From NCBI RefSeq assembly GCF_004331645.1, contig NZ_SJSK01000003.1, forward strand, positions 310,301-374,300: a DNA stretch of 64,000 nucleotides, read 5' to 3'. This document shows positions 38,668 through 47,340 of the stretch, piece by piece. The notes under the pieces are model-generated. The model saw only the letters and a list, made by a program, of their open reading frames with translations, had not been told where the DNA came from and made no database searches. The stretch's first letter is position 1, and the number at the start of each line of letters is the position of its first letter. Position numbers and translations under genes: made by a program. Source of the stretch: Pedobacter frigiditerrae (lineage in GTDB: Bacteria > Bacteroidota > Bacteroidia > Sphingobacteriales > Sphingobacteriaceae).

Positions 38668-38717
38668 CATAACAGGAGTTTTGCTAATTTTTCGGCGACA
38701 GGCTCCAAAACGTTACC
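38668..38717 (+). repeat. attC-like inverted repeat D (compact)
   Basis: CATAACAGGAGTTTTGC at the left and GCTCCAAAACGTTACC at the right enclose about 17 bases. TAAC pairs with GTTA and GTTTTG with CAAAAC, with four unpaired bases (AGGA) on the left arm only. This strand asymmetry is a known trait of integron attC sites. The total is only 50 bases. Confidence 0.6.
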
Positions 38718-38787
38718 TGCCATGCGTAGCGACACTGCTAACTTTGAATTGACTTTAAGAAACGAACACTTTAATTAAACAACCTTG

Positions 38788-39675
38788 ATGAAATACTTTT
38801 TGACATTTATTCTTCTGGTAACAGCAACTTTTACAAAGGCTCAAATAAGACTTGAACAAAAGGACTTAAACAATTTAATAGCTATAAGTGAACTATATTC
38901 ATACAATACAAATGCAAAAGGTGACAAATTTGCCAAAGCAATTGACTCATTAAGGACACCTAAGCTTAATCATATTATTGATGCTTTAATTGCAGTGGGT
39001 AAAGGTGACATGACAATTTTAGAGAATCGCTTTCTAGAAAGGCCAGATAACGAAGAGTTAGTATTGTGGTATGTCATTCGTGAAATCCATTACAATAGGA
39101 TAAACGAAAAACTCACACCAAGACCAGTTGCAGTTGTAGCAAATGAAGTTCTTTCCAAGAAGATTGATAGCCTATGGTTGCTTGGTAACTACTACTATCG
39201 CATTCATGGCGGAATCGCTACATTATTTAACGATGCTGATTTGAGTAAGCATAATTTCAACATTGACGGTTTAGGATTTAAAGACGAAACTGAAAAGGCA
39301 ATCTTCTTTTTGAATATGATGAATACCTTGGTTGGTGGGCGATTCAAGGTTCTTCAGATGATGAAGAACAATAAAAAGATACTTGAATTTTGCGACAAAC
39401 TTCCAAAATTTAATGACAAGGAATATTTCTACTTTAAAAACTTTGACTATGATGACTTTGATTGGATTGGATACGATAAAACAGAATCATACAATGAAAG
39501 ACACATTGGAGGTTTTTACAGTATATTGATTGCACAATTCAGCGCAATTGCTGAATTAAGGGGCAAGAAGGATGCGCAAGAAATTTATTTCAATTCTATT
39601 CTACACGAGCCAAAATATTTTAAGTTCACTCCATCAAAAGGCGACTTACAATCACTCTATGACAAATCTAAATAA
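38788..39675 (+). CDS. Secreted hypothetical protein, 295 residues
   Basis: I do not recognise this protein. The ATG at 38788 begins a signal peptide ending FTKAQ; the preceding TTG is ignored. The mature protein is largely alpha-helical, with a repeated-helix feel (AIDSLRTPKLNHIIDALIAV, RFLERPDNEELVLWYVIREI) and an aromatic, acidic stretch FDYDDFDWIGYDKTESYNE. It may be a periplasmic helical-repeat protein. It shares a cassette-like interval with the next gene, which starts 35 bases after it with no repeat between. Confidence 0.65.
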   Translation: MKYFLTFILLVTATFTKAQIRLEQKDLNNLIAISELYSYNTNAKGDKFAKAIDSLRTPKLNHIIDALIAVGKGDMTILENRFLERPDNEELVLWYVIREIHYNRINEKLTPRPVAVVANEVLSKKIDSLWLLGNYYYRIHGGIATLFNDADLSKHNFNIDGLGFKDETEKAIFFLNMMNTLVGGRFKVLQMMKNNKKILEFCDKLPKFNDKEYFYFKNFDYDDFDWIGYDKTESYNERHIGGFYSILIAQFSAIAELRGKKDAQEIYFNSILHEPKYFKFTPSKGDLQSLYDKSK

Positions 39676-39710
39676 CTTAGAACGATACAGCTACACACCG
39701 CAAAAGACAA

Positions 39711-40235
39711 ATGAAACAACGGACACAAATAATATTTACAATTTTCTTTGTCGCTTATTTGTCGACCGTTTTGTTGACTGATATTTCGTTGACAGGATTT
39801 TGGACAGATGTAATCTTTTCAGTGTGTCTTTCAATTTTCGCTTTGCTACTTGTATTTACAAACAAGACAGACGGAATCTGGTTGACAAAGACAATAAATA
39901 TTTTGTGTTCAATAATTGTCTTTGGAGTTTTAGGACTAAATATCATTAATCCATTTGCTATTGACACCCTTAAACTTCGGGGTTTCTATTGTCAGTCGGT
40001 TGACGGGCGACTTTTCAATGCTTACTTTAAACCAGTTGGTGCGTATTCGGGTGGTTACGGAAACTTTTGGATTGCAGAAACACCAAAATATTTCCCTTTG
40101 ATTGAATGGAGAGTTTATTGGGACAGAACAGTTCACCATGATTTTAATGACGATAAATCTGAAGGTGAACCAATAGACAATTATGAGGTAGTTCGAAGTT
40201 ATATCAAGAACGAAGTGATTGGCAAACAAAAATGA
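39711..40235 (+). CDS. Membrane protein of unknown function, 174 residues
   Basis: I do not recognise this protein. Three hydrophobic helices occupy about residues 8-25, 32-50 and 63-82, followed by a soluble C-terminal part with GRLFNAYFKPVGAYSGGYGN and an acidic run near DFNDDKSEGE. It is encoded with the secreted protein upstream, which suggests they act together at the cell envelope. A left-arm motif TAACACTAGTTTTGA follows the stop, but no matching right arm. Confidence 0.6.
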   Translation: MKQRTQIIFTIFFVAYLSTVLLTDISLTGFWTDVIFSVCLSIFALLLVFTNKTDGIWLTKTINILCSIIVFGVLGLNIINPFAIDTLKLRGFYCQSVDGRLFNAYFKPVGAYSGGYGNFWIAETPKYFPLIEWRVYWDRTVHHDFNDDKSEGEPIDNYEVVRSYIKNEVIGKQK

Positions 40236-40254
40236 AACAAGAAGCACGTACTAG

Positions 40255-40270
40255 TAACACTAGTTTTGAG
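40255..40270 (+). repeat. Orphan left arm of an attC-like repeat (site F)
   Basis: TAACACTAGTTTTGAG aligns with TAACAGGAGTTTTGC of D and TAACAAGTGTTTTGC of C. I find no GTTA right end before the convergent gene at 40380, so the cassette run seems to be truncated here. Confidence 0.4.
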
Positions 40271-40379
40271 TTAGGTAGGCTGATTGCAAAATTCACCAGT
40301 AGTTTTTCAATTTAGCTGTTCGAGTTGTTCTGCATCAAGGACATTCCTCTTGGAAAAGCAACAATATCGTTTTGCTAAC

Positions 40380-41423
40380 TTATTTGCAATATTTAAGCAG
40401 TAATTCATCAGCAATGTTTTTTCCTAGTAGTTTTATTTTATTCCAATCTGCACAAGCTCCTTTGATGTTGCCTAACATTTGTTTACAAATGCCACGTTTA
40501 TATAAATTATCCGTATCATCTCCCTTGGCCTCTAGTGCCTTATCAAAATAATAGAGTGCCAGCTCATGATCTTTATTTTGATAAGCAGCATTGGCTTTTT
40601 GACCATTAAAATAGCTTGGCAATGCCTGATCAGAAGTAAAGTATTGAAGGCTTAGGTCCATCAAGACTTTTACATTTTTACCATTATGTTGTGCTGGTAT
40701 CCACATGTTTTTTGCACTATTAAAGGCTTTAACATATTCTGCATCAAACTTTGGATTGATGCCTTGAATAATCCTTAAGCTATCTGGTTTTCCATTTTCA
40801 TCAATGATAAAGGTGCAATCGAACTCACCACTTTTAACATCCTTTTTGTTATTTCGAATTCTGTCGTAGATATAAGTTTGAAAAGCAGGGCCTTTAAACT
40901 GGGCATAAATTTTCTGCCCAGATTTATAAGTGGTGTCTGTTCCCTTGATGCTAAAAATATCATCGGGGCTAAGGGCTAAACTTCTTTGAACTAATTTTTC
41001 GTTGTAAAGCGTGTATTTAATGGCTTTGGGATCTTCTAGGTCACCTCTTTGAGATGCACTGGCTAATACTAATTTTTCAGGTGTATTTTCAATAATTCTC
41101 ATGGTATTCAATACAAAACCAACATCGTTTTTAAGCAATAACAGATTTCCTTTTACTTCAAACAAGAATGGCGTACCTAAATCATCGTAAACACCAGCAT
41201 AATTTAATTTATTTGGATTGCTGAAGGTATATTTAACGTAAGAATATTTCAGTATGTTATCGTCTGGTAGCTCATCATCGCTTAGGTATGATATTTTGGT
41301 AGCCACGTAGGTTCCATTTAATTTTATTTGTGCATGGGTTAATAAGGGATGTACTAGTAAGGTTGTGAGTAGGATAAGACGTATCAGTAGGTTGACAGTC
41401 TTTATTTTGTGCGTAGGGTTCAT
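40380..41423 (-). CDS. Secreted TonB-C-like plus TPR protein
   Basis: The 347-residue protein starts with a signal peptide ending LLTHAQ. The N-terminal half (about 35-180) is a beta-rich lipocalin-like or hypothetical region. A TonB C-terminal-like segment follows near 195-265 (GEFDCTFIIDENGKPDSLRI, then AKNMWIPAQHNGK). Residues 280-345 form tetratricopeptide-like repeats (AAYQNKDHELALYYFDKALE and LYKRGICKQMLGNIKGACAD). Bacteroidota often join TonB-C modules to periplasmic proteins that do not energise transporters, so the role is open. It is convergent with the cassette-like run. Confidence 0.75.
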   Translation of the reverse strand: MNPTHKIKTVNLLIRLILLTTLLVHPLLTHAQIKLNGTYVATKISYLSDDELPDDNILKYSYVKYTFSNPNKLNYAGVYDDLGTPFLFEVKGNLLLLKNDVGFVLNTMRIIENTPEKLVLASASQRGDLEDPKAIKYTLYNEKLVQRSLALSPDDIFSIKGTDTTYKSGQKIYAQFKGPAFQTYIYDRIRNNKKDVKSGEFDCTFIIDENGKPDSLRIIQGINPKFDAEYVKAFNSAKNMWIPAQHNGKNVKVLMDLSLQYFTSDQALPSYFNGQKANAAYQNKDHELALYYFDKALEAKGDDTDNLYKRGICKQMLGNIKGACADWNKIKLLGKNIADELLLKYCK

Positions 41424-42056
41424 AAAAGCGTTTAGGTTTTAAATATAATGTATTGAATTATATTTAGAAAATAGGATGTTGCTATCAGGTTAACAATGGA
41501 ATTTGTCACTTAGTTAGCTCAGGTCTGTGGCGTGTGGAAAAAGTATTGCACTATCAACAGCAGTTCACTAGCGAGTCGAACCAATCTCCTTTTACAAGTA
41601 ACCGCTTTTCCTGGTAACTTACTCTAACGCTCAGGCTTTCCCCGCTCTTTGCCGCGGGGGCAATTTACCTTTTCCTTGATGAAAAGGTAACCAAAAATCA
41701 AGGCTGTAAATGCCTAGTCGGATAAGTACGTTAATTGTTTTTATACCGCAAGCTGAGCCGTTCGGCGAAAAGCCTTCACTTCTCCATCTTGCTGATTTAT
41801 TGCTAGAGAGGAGATCTGCTTTAAACAATTAACTACTTCTCCTTCCTTTTGCTTCCGATAGCTATCGGAATAAGGCCAGTCTCGTACTTGGGCTAGGACT
41901 GTGTAGTTTTGAGGGGTTGAAAAGCTACATAAAACTAACACTCAAGCTAGCTCATGGCCGTGGTGGTTAAAAAGGGATCAAAGGGCAAATTCAAAAACTA
42001 GGTATAGCACATACTACATGCATGCTCCAGTTTGGGAAGAACATTGATAAACTAAA
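41424..42056. repeat. Intergenic repeat region with several hairpins
   Basis: No real gene is seen. TTACCTTTT (41665-41673) pairs with AAAAGGTAA (41682-41690), and CCCGC...GCGGGG forms another stem near 41640-41660. Bases 41850-41928 are an inverted relative of 20339-20414, sharing CAACCCCTCAAAA and TTATTCCGATAGCTATCGG. Short open frames across this part on the minus strand are not credible genes. Confidence 0.7.
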
Positions 42057-43385
42057 TTATTTTGTATTGCAAGTGATCTGCTTTAGCATGAAAGAGAGGA
42101 AAAAACCAAAGGCTACATAACCAACAAAGATGATAAAGCCTGGCTGTAATGAAGTGTAATTGACGGTTGCCGTTCTTAAAAACTCGTCTTTCATGTTCAA
42201 TCCTGAGAGTTGACTTTTTAGAATTCCATTTAAACCGATATAAGTCATCAATATACCTACCACCATGACATCGGCCATGTCCCATTTGCCAGACTCGAAA
42301 GTCAAGTATCTTGTAATGCCATTTTCTGCAATTATTGGCTTGCAAAGCATGTGGATTCCTCTTGCAGTAATGCGCAAGATGGGTAGTATAATTACGAAAA
42401 GTATAATGATGATACCCACGGTAATTGCATCGGGTTTAGGCTGCTGTATCAGTACTTCTCCAATACCTAAGATACTTTTACTTTGGAAAAAAAGCACCTG
42501 ATTTTCAAAAACTACCTTTTCGCCCATCATTAGAAATTCAAAGGAACTCAATCGAGCATCTACTTCAATAATGGAAACCGTTACACCAATTATCAATAAG
42601 GCCAAAGCAAAAAGTAAAGACATTATGAATAAGGTACTGTGTAAATGGGTCTTTTTTCTCAAGATGACCCAAGCAACAAAGGCCATTGCTACACAGCCTA
42701 GCATGGCATATGCATAGTTATAGGTAACCTTACGGCTATTGTTTAATTTGGTTTCTATTTGTTTATTGAAAGCCTGTTGGTTATTAACGTGGTACTTTTT
42801 ATACACTTGTTTAGTTACTTGATAGATCGCCACTTTTGTGCTATCAAAGGTTTGGTCTACCAGCTTATCGAATTTATCAGTTGCAATATTCTTCAATTTA
42901 TTGGTTGCTCTTTGGCTAGTTATTCTATTAACAATGGTATTAGCAAAGGAGGGAACCTGAGCGTGAATTTCTTTAGGGTCAACAAATTGCTTAAAGGCAA
43001 ACTTCTTTAGTTTATTACCAATGCCTTTTTGTGGTTTGGTAATTTCCTTGGTAACTTTACTAATCATGGCGTGGAGTTGCGTTTCGATATCTTTCCGGAT
43101 TTCTTTTTTTTGCTCCTCAGTTATTTTAAAACCTTTTATTTCCTTGGTTACGATATGCGAAATCTTATCCCGCCAAAGATCTACTGAAAATACACCAAAG
43201 GTAATGCTGTTTACAGTGGCATAATCCTCGGCAATTTGTTCTTGCTCGTTAGATAGGGTATAGAGCTTATAACCACAATAGCCTTCCCCAACAAGGAAAA
43301 TACCAAGGCCCAAAATCAAAAGAACGTTAGCTAGCCTATTCTTTGGAGCTTTCTGTTGCGGTTGCTTATCTTTTTTGGCGGTCAA
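42057..43385 (-). CDS. PqiA-like inner membrane protein, copy 1
   Basis: Related to paraquat-inducible protein A, which in Proteobacteria works with MCE proteins in envelope lipid handling. The 442-residue protein has one N-terminal helix (LANVLLILGLGIFLVGEGYC), a soluble helical region of about 150 residues, and a C-terminal PqiA domain with about four helices. That domain contains the hallmark ESGKWDMADVMVVGILMTYI. It is longer than standard PqiA modules because of the periplasmic insert. It lies 51 bases from a paralogue of identical length, and no MCE gene (pqiB-like) is near. Confidence 0.82.
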   Translation of the reverse strand: MTAKKDKQPQQKAPKNRLANVLLILGLGIFLVGEGYCGYKLYTLSNEQEQIAEDYATVNSITFGVFSVDLWRDKISHIVTKEIKGFKITEEQKKEIRKDIETQLHAMISKVTKEITKPQKGIGNKLKKFAFKQFVDPKEIHAQVPSFANTIVNRITSQRATNKLKNIATDKFDKLVDQTFDSTKVAIYQVTKQVYKKYHVNNQQAFNKQIETKLNNSRKVTYNYAYAMLGCVAMAFVAWVILRKKTHLHSTLFIMSLLFALALLIIGVTVSIIEVDARLSSFEFLMMGEKVVFENQVLFFQSKSILGIGEVLIQQPKPDAITVGIIIILFVIILPILRITARGIHMLCKPIIAENGITRYLTFESGKWDMADVMVVGILMTYIGLNGILKSQLSGLNMKDEFLRTATVNYTSLQPGFIIFVGYVAFGFFLSFMLKQITCNTK

Positions 43386-43436
43386 GGTTGTATTGGGTTT
43401 ATATGGGTTAAAATTCTATTTTTTGTTGATAATTAA

Positions 43437-44765
43437 CTAAGAGGCATCGTTGGGTGTAATGAACTTGAGAATGGTTGATAAGATTAAACCAAAGAGTACA
43501 AAAGCGATGAATATGATATAGCCGGGTTGTAGGGCGGTATTATGAGTTGAGATCATGGTGAGTGAGTTTACAGGAACATTAAGCTGTTGCAATTGATTTT
43601 CTAGCAAACCATTTAAGCCAATGTAGGCCATCAGTATGGCGATTACGAAGACATCGGCCATGCTCCATTTACCAGATTGGAATGCAAAATATTTGATGAC
43701 TTTGTTTTCTGCCCAACTCTTTCTCCCGAGCAGGTGTATACCTGTTGAACTGAGTTTCATGATGGGGAAAAGTATACTGAATACTAAGATAAGCACACCT
43801 ACGAGGATTGAATCAATTGCCGTTCCTTTAACAAGGATAATGACTACATCTAAAATGCTCTTGCTTTCAAAAAACAAAACTTGGTCTGGGAAGCTAACGT
43901 GTTGGCCAAGCAACACAAAATCTAAAGCGTTGATACGAGCATCTACTTCAATCATTGATGCGGTAAGGCCAACACCAAGTAGGATGAAGGCAAAGAGCAA
44001 TGACATGATAAATAAGGTAGCGTGTAATGCTTTTTGTTTCCTGAAGATCCACCATAAAGTGAGCAACAGCACGATGCAAATGAGCATGGCTGAGCAATAA
44101 GTATAGGTAGCGGTTTCGATGCGTTTGAGTTCTGACTGGATTTTTTGGTTCAGTTGCTCATTAGAATCAACCTTGTACTTTTTGTACACCTTATTGATGG
44201 CTACGGCATTGGCTGTTAAAATGCTGTCAATTACATCGCTCTGTTCAAACTTGTCGAGCTCTTGGAGTGCCATTTTACTCAGCTGTTTCTTGTTATTGGG
44301 ATTGTCAATTTTCTTCATCATGGTTCTGGCCATGCCAGGTACCTGTTTCTTGATGGTATCAACATTTACAAAATTTTTAACTGCGAACTTGACTAATTTA
44401 CCCCTAAGAGATTTTTTTTCTGGTTTGATTACCAGTGCTTCGGCCTTATTGATGAGTGCGATAATGACCCCTTCTGTTTCTTTTTGAAGCGCTTTTTTCT
44501 CTTGAGCCGTGATGTTTAAGTCTCTAACCTGGTGTTTAATGATATGTTCTACCTTATCGTGCCATTGATCAACAGAAAAAAGACCTAAATTGATATTGTT
44601 CATATCGGCAAAGTCCTTCTTTAAACGTTCTTGACGTTCTGAAAGTTCATGTAGCTGAATTCCAAAGTATCCCTCTCCAATTAATAACAAGGAGAGTCCT
44701 ATAATCAATAGGATTTTGATTAGGCTTGATTTTTTAGGTGGAATTGTTTGTGTGTTTTTAGACAA
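43437..44765 (-). CDS. PqiA-like inner membrane protein, copy 2
   Basis: Paralogue of the downstream gene: also 442 residues with the same plan, namely an N-terminal helix (IKILLIIGLSLLLIGEGYF), a soluble insert, and a C-terminal PqiA domain with QSGKWSMADVFVIAILMAYI. The two have diverged considerably, so the duplication is old. The pair forms an operon on the minus strand, with this copy first. Function in lipid or envelope homeostasis is inferred from the family. Confidence 0.82.
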   Translation of the reverse strand: MSKNTQTIPPKKSSLIKILLIIGLSLLLIGEGYFGIQLHELSERQERLKKDFADMNNINLGLFSVDQWHDKVEHIIKHQVRDLNITAQEKKALQKETEGVIIALINKAEALVIKPEKKSLRGKLVKFAVKNFVNVDTIKKQVPGMARTMMKKIDNPNNKKQLSKMALQELDKFEQSDVIDSILTANAVAINKVYKKYKVDSNEQLNQKIQSELKRIETATYTYCSAMLICIVLLLTLWWIFRKQKALHATLFIMSLLFAFILLGVGLTASMIEVDARINALDFVLLGQHVSFPDQVLFFESKSILDVVIILVKGTAIDSILVGVLILVFSILFPIMKLSSTGIHLLGRKSWAENKVIKYFAFQSGKWSMADVFVIAILMAYIGLNGLLENQLQQLNVPVNSLTMISTHNTALQPGYIIFIAFVLFGLILSTILKFITPNDAS

Positions 44766-44899
44766 GTGCGTAGATTATTGGCTAGTAACAAAAGAGGAGA
44801 GAGATTGTTTTGGAGAGGGATTTGGAATTGGATAAATTAAACCCTTATGTCTTTAACATGTTTTAACACTTTAACGAAAGTGACAGGGTTTATCTTTTT

Positions 44900-44907
44900 T
44901 ATATTTG
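44900..44907 (+). promoter_or_regulatory. Candidate -7 box TATATTTG
   Basis: Fits TAnnTTTG and lies 30 bases before the ATG at 44938. No good -33 element is visible at normal spacing. Confidence 0.4.
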
Positions 44908-44937
44908 AAATAACATATAAAACCTTAAATCAAAACA

Positions 44938-45495
44938 ATGAAAAATATAATTTTAATTATCTTGACAACTTTCGCCTTAACAACTTATGGCCAAGACAAA
45001 TACAATTATGTAAGCTTTAACAAGCTGACAGAAGTTGAAGGAACTGAATATGTTATTACTGGAATTGAAAATTGGGGCAAAATGGAAGGTTTGAAGAATA
45101 GATACCTTTTATTTATTGACACTAAAAGTGGACAGACCAACCAGGTTTACTATCCAAACGAAGGATATTTTCAGAAAGTTGAACAAGTAAAAATTGACAG
45201 CTTAGGAATTAATTGTTTACTTGTTTCAGCAAAGACTATTGACCTAGACGGAAAGAAAGGAATTGACTGGAGTGACCCAACCCAAATTATAGTTTTATCA
45301 ACAGATGGAAAACAAAAAACTCAACTTACTGACAGCAAATTATTTGTAAGCACTTGGGTAGTTAATAAGAAAACAGGAACTATCATTATTACCGGTCATT
45401 ACGATACAAACAATAATGGCAAACAGGACAAAACAGACAAGAACGAAATTGGAATTTACGACTTGAAAACACTGAAACTGATTAACAAAATTTAA
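44938..45495 (+). CDS. Secreted hypothetical protein, 185 residues
   Basis: I do not recognise this protein. A signal peptide ends ALTTYGQ. The mature part is beta-rich, suggesting a sandwich or partial propeller, and carries an EF-hand-like acidic loop DTNNNGKQDKTDKNE near the C-terminus that could bind calcium. Base usage (frequent GAC for aspartate, ACA and AAC runs) is like the cassette-type genes at 36-40 kb rather than the adjacent PqiA genes, so it may have been acquired separately. Confidence 0.65.
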   Translation: MKNIILIILTTFALTTYGQDKYNYVSFNKLTEVEGTEYVITGIENWGKMEGLKNRYLLFIDTKSGQTNQVYYPNEGYFQKVEQVKIDSLGINCLLVSAKTIDLDGKKGIDWSDPTQIIVLSTDGKQKTQLTDSKLFVSTWVVNKKTGTIIITGHYDTNNNGKQDKTDKNEIGIYDLKTLKLINKI

Positions 45496-45507
45496 GGCTG
45501 AATTGGA

Positions 45508-45698
45508 CCAGCTGTTGGTGATGTGCTATGCCAAAGGTCACATGGCGATGCCCTTGACACATTCCTTTAGGAAAAGGCATCTCGAACTTCCTGTTATTGG
45601 GATTTGTAATCCCATTAACCAGGACACGGATACTCTTTCAATATTCAACTAATGGATCACTCCAAACTCGCCTGCCGGTAGACAGGGAATGACAAATT
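45508..45698. repeat. Dispersed repeat family 3, copy 1
   Basis: Contains GACCAGCTGTTGGTGATGT, the palindrome GGGATTTGTAATCCCATTA (45599-45617), then TATTCAACTAATGGATCACT and GGGAATGACAAA. The same order of motifs occurs at 47198-47336, and the last half at 46138-46232. Confidence 0.7.
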
Positions 45699-45711
45699 AA
45701 ACTAAGGATAA

Positions 45712-46122
45712 TCATTCTCCCTCTATTTTCTCTTTTGTTTCATCACTTCTATTCAATATAGACAGATCAAAAATACCTAGCAAAACAATCCATATCACAA
45801 AGCAGGTGGCAAGTACCATTAGTCTGCTATCATGGGTTGCTACCACAACGATAATTGCAACGGCGAGCACTAATGAAAGGACTCCTACAATATATTTTGT
45901 GACAGCACTCGAAAGTGCATTCCTAAATTCATTAATCGTATTATATATCATAAGGACTAAATATATGATAATAGAGCAATTAATAAACACATCTAGGGTA
46001 TCTAACCCTTTATCGAACATTCTGCCAGAATCCAATATTGCGCCAGCGATGAAAATAATACGTGTGATCAACCAGAAATAATAAGTTCGATGAAAAAAGT
46101 GTTTCATAATGTTATTTTCCAT
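45712..46122 (-). CDS. Membrane protein of unknown function, 136 residues
   Basis: I do not recognise this protein. Four hydrophobic helices are visible (FWLITRIIFIAGAI, INCSIIIYLVLMIY, YIVGVLSLVLAVAIIVVV, MVLATCFVIWIVLLGIF), with a charged C-terminal tail. The frame runs up to an ATG at 46158, but those first codons fall inside a dispersed repeat (46138-46232), so I prefer the ATG at 46122. A further ATG at 46107 is also possible. Confidence 0.55.
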   Translation of the reverse strand: MENNIMKHFFHRTYYFWLITRIIFIAGAILDSGRMFDKGLDTLDVFINCSIIIYLVLMIYNTINEFRNALSSAVTKYIVGVLSLVLAVAIIVVVATHDSRLMVLATCFVIWIVLLGIFDLSILNRSDETKEKIEGE

Positions 46123-46137
46123 AAAAGTATTGTTTTT

Positions 46138-46232
46138 TTGATTAATCCCATTAGCCAAAACACTGATGTCTTCTAGTATTCAACCGTTAGATTCCCCCGA
46201 AGTCGCCTGCTACCGATAGGCAGGGAATGACG
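46138..46232. repeat. Dispersed repeat family 3, partial copy
   Basis: Shares TAATCCCATTA, AGTATTCAAC and GCAGGGAATGACGAA with the copies at 45508 and 47198. The 5' half of the element is missing. Confidence 0.65.
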
Positions 46233-46242
46233 AAACCTCATA

Positions 46243-46365
46243 AACAAAAAAGCCTCCAACTTTCGTTGAAGGCTTTGTGAACCTCACTGACATTTTCTCG
46301 AACCACTTTGTGTCAGATTTAAAACGTATAATTAATCTGGCTGATGAATTAGATGACAAATATTG
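46243..46365 (-). ncRNA. Candidate structured RNA ending in a terminator
   Basis: On the minus strand there are, in order, CAGATT/AATCTG and CTGACA/TGTCAG inverted pairs, the latter enclosing GTGGTTCGAG, and then a strong terminator (AGCCTTCAACGAAAGTTGGAGGCTTTTTT region, 46249-46275). The TTCGA loop and the terminator type recall the tRNA 3'-end copies at 47377 and 47554. It may be a decayed tRNA-like sequence or a small RNA. Nothing else is visible between 46366 and 46642. Confidence 0.3.
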
Positions 46366-46642
46366 AAAGTTCTCTATTGGAGTTTCTTGTGATTTCACCA
46401 CAGTAGTGTAATAATAAGTGCATTAAACTTATATTTTGGTATGAAATGAATTAATATTTGTTGATCTTGATATTAATGCGCAAGTGACGCCGCACTTAAC
46501 GGTTGCAGTAGGGATCTCATTTCCATCAATTGCATTTAAATCGTGTAATAATAGTAACTGTCGGGAATATGCGAATTAGAAAGTAGATAAAAGAGAGGGG
46601 AAACAATTTGAATTGATTTTTTAAAATGCCATCTTTATCACA

Positions 46643-47107
46643 ATGGAACAAAAAACAACTTTCCAGTTTATATCAGAGCCGGCAGACGTAAATTACGGTG
46701 GTAACGTGCATGGTGGTAGTGTAATGAAATGGATTGATCAAGCGGGTTATGCTTGTGCTAGCTCATGGAGTTCCAGCTATTGTGTCACAGTATACGTGGG
46801 CGGCATCCGATTTTATTCTCCCATTAAAATTGGGCACATCGTTAAAGTTGAAGCCGAGGTAATTTATACTGGATCTACAAGCATGCATATTGCCATCAAT
46901 GTTTTTTCAAGAAACATTAAACGCCAAGAATTTGAAAAGAAAACCCATTGTATTATTGTATTTGTAGCTGTAGACGACGAGGGTATACCTGTAAAAGTCC
47001 CTAAGTTCTACTCCAAAACAGATGAAGAACAGCAGATGGAGCAATATGCCATCAAACTGATGGATTTAAGGAAACAAATTGAAAATGAAATGAAGCCATT
47101 TTTGTAA
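46643..47107 (+). CDS. Acyl-CoA thioesterase, hotdog fold
   Basis: Hydrolyses acyl-CoA to free acid and CoA in the cytoplasm. The 154-residue protein matches the YciA/ACOT type in length and motifs: NYGGNVHGGSVMKWIDQAG holds the Asn, His, Gly-Gly and catalytic Asp region, followed by the strand VGGIRFYSPIKIGH and VKVEAEVIYTGSTSM. It acts as a homo-oligomer in known members. Acyl-chain preference cannot be read. It stands alone, with repeat-rich DNA on both sides. Confidence 0.9.
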   Translation: MEQKTTFQFISEPADVNYGGNVHGGSVMKWIDQAGYACASSWSSSYCVTVYVGGIRFYSPIKIGHIVKVEAEVIYTGSTSMHIAINVFSRNIKRQEFEKKTHCIIVFVAVDDEGIPVKVPKFYSKTDEEQQMEQYAIKLMDLRKQIENEMKPFL

Positions 47108-47197
47108 ATATTGATTCTCTATTAGTAAAAACTGATAGTTTAAACCATGATCCGCGCACATTGATCTGGTTCAAAGTCTCATTATCGAAAATTTATT

Positions 47198-47336
47198 TCG
47201 ACCAGCTGTTCGTGATGTCCTGAAAGGTATCTCGAATTACTTATCCTTGGGATTTGTAATCCCATTATAAAATGCCTACACTTATTCTTCGAGTATTCAA
47301 CTATGAGATCCTTCGCGGGCTCAGGATGACAAACCA
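47198..47336. repeat. Dispersed repeat family 3, copy 2
   Basis: Contains GACCAGCTGTTCGTGATGT, the identical palindrome GGGATTTGTAATCCCATTA (47249-47267), TATTCAACTATGAGATCCTT and CAGGATGACAAA. The 47108-48091 gap holds this repeat, two tRNA 3'-end copies with terminators, tRNA-Lys, and AT-rich leader DNA. Confidence 0.7.
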
Positions 47337-47340
47337 TGTT

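Noticed and set aside
41631-41941. Two minus-strand open frames in the repeat region before the PqiA genes
   Set aside because: They cover hairpins and dispersed repeats also present, non-coding, at 20339-20414.
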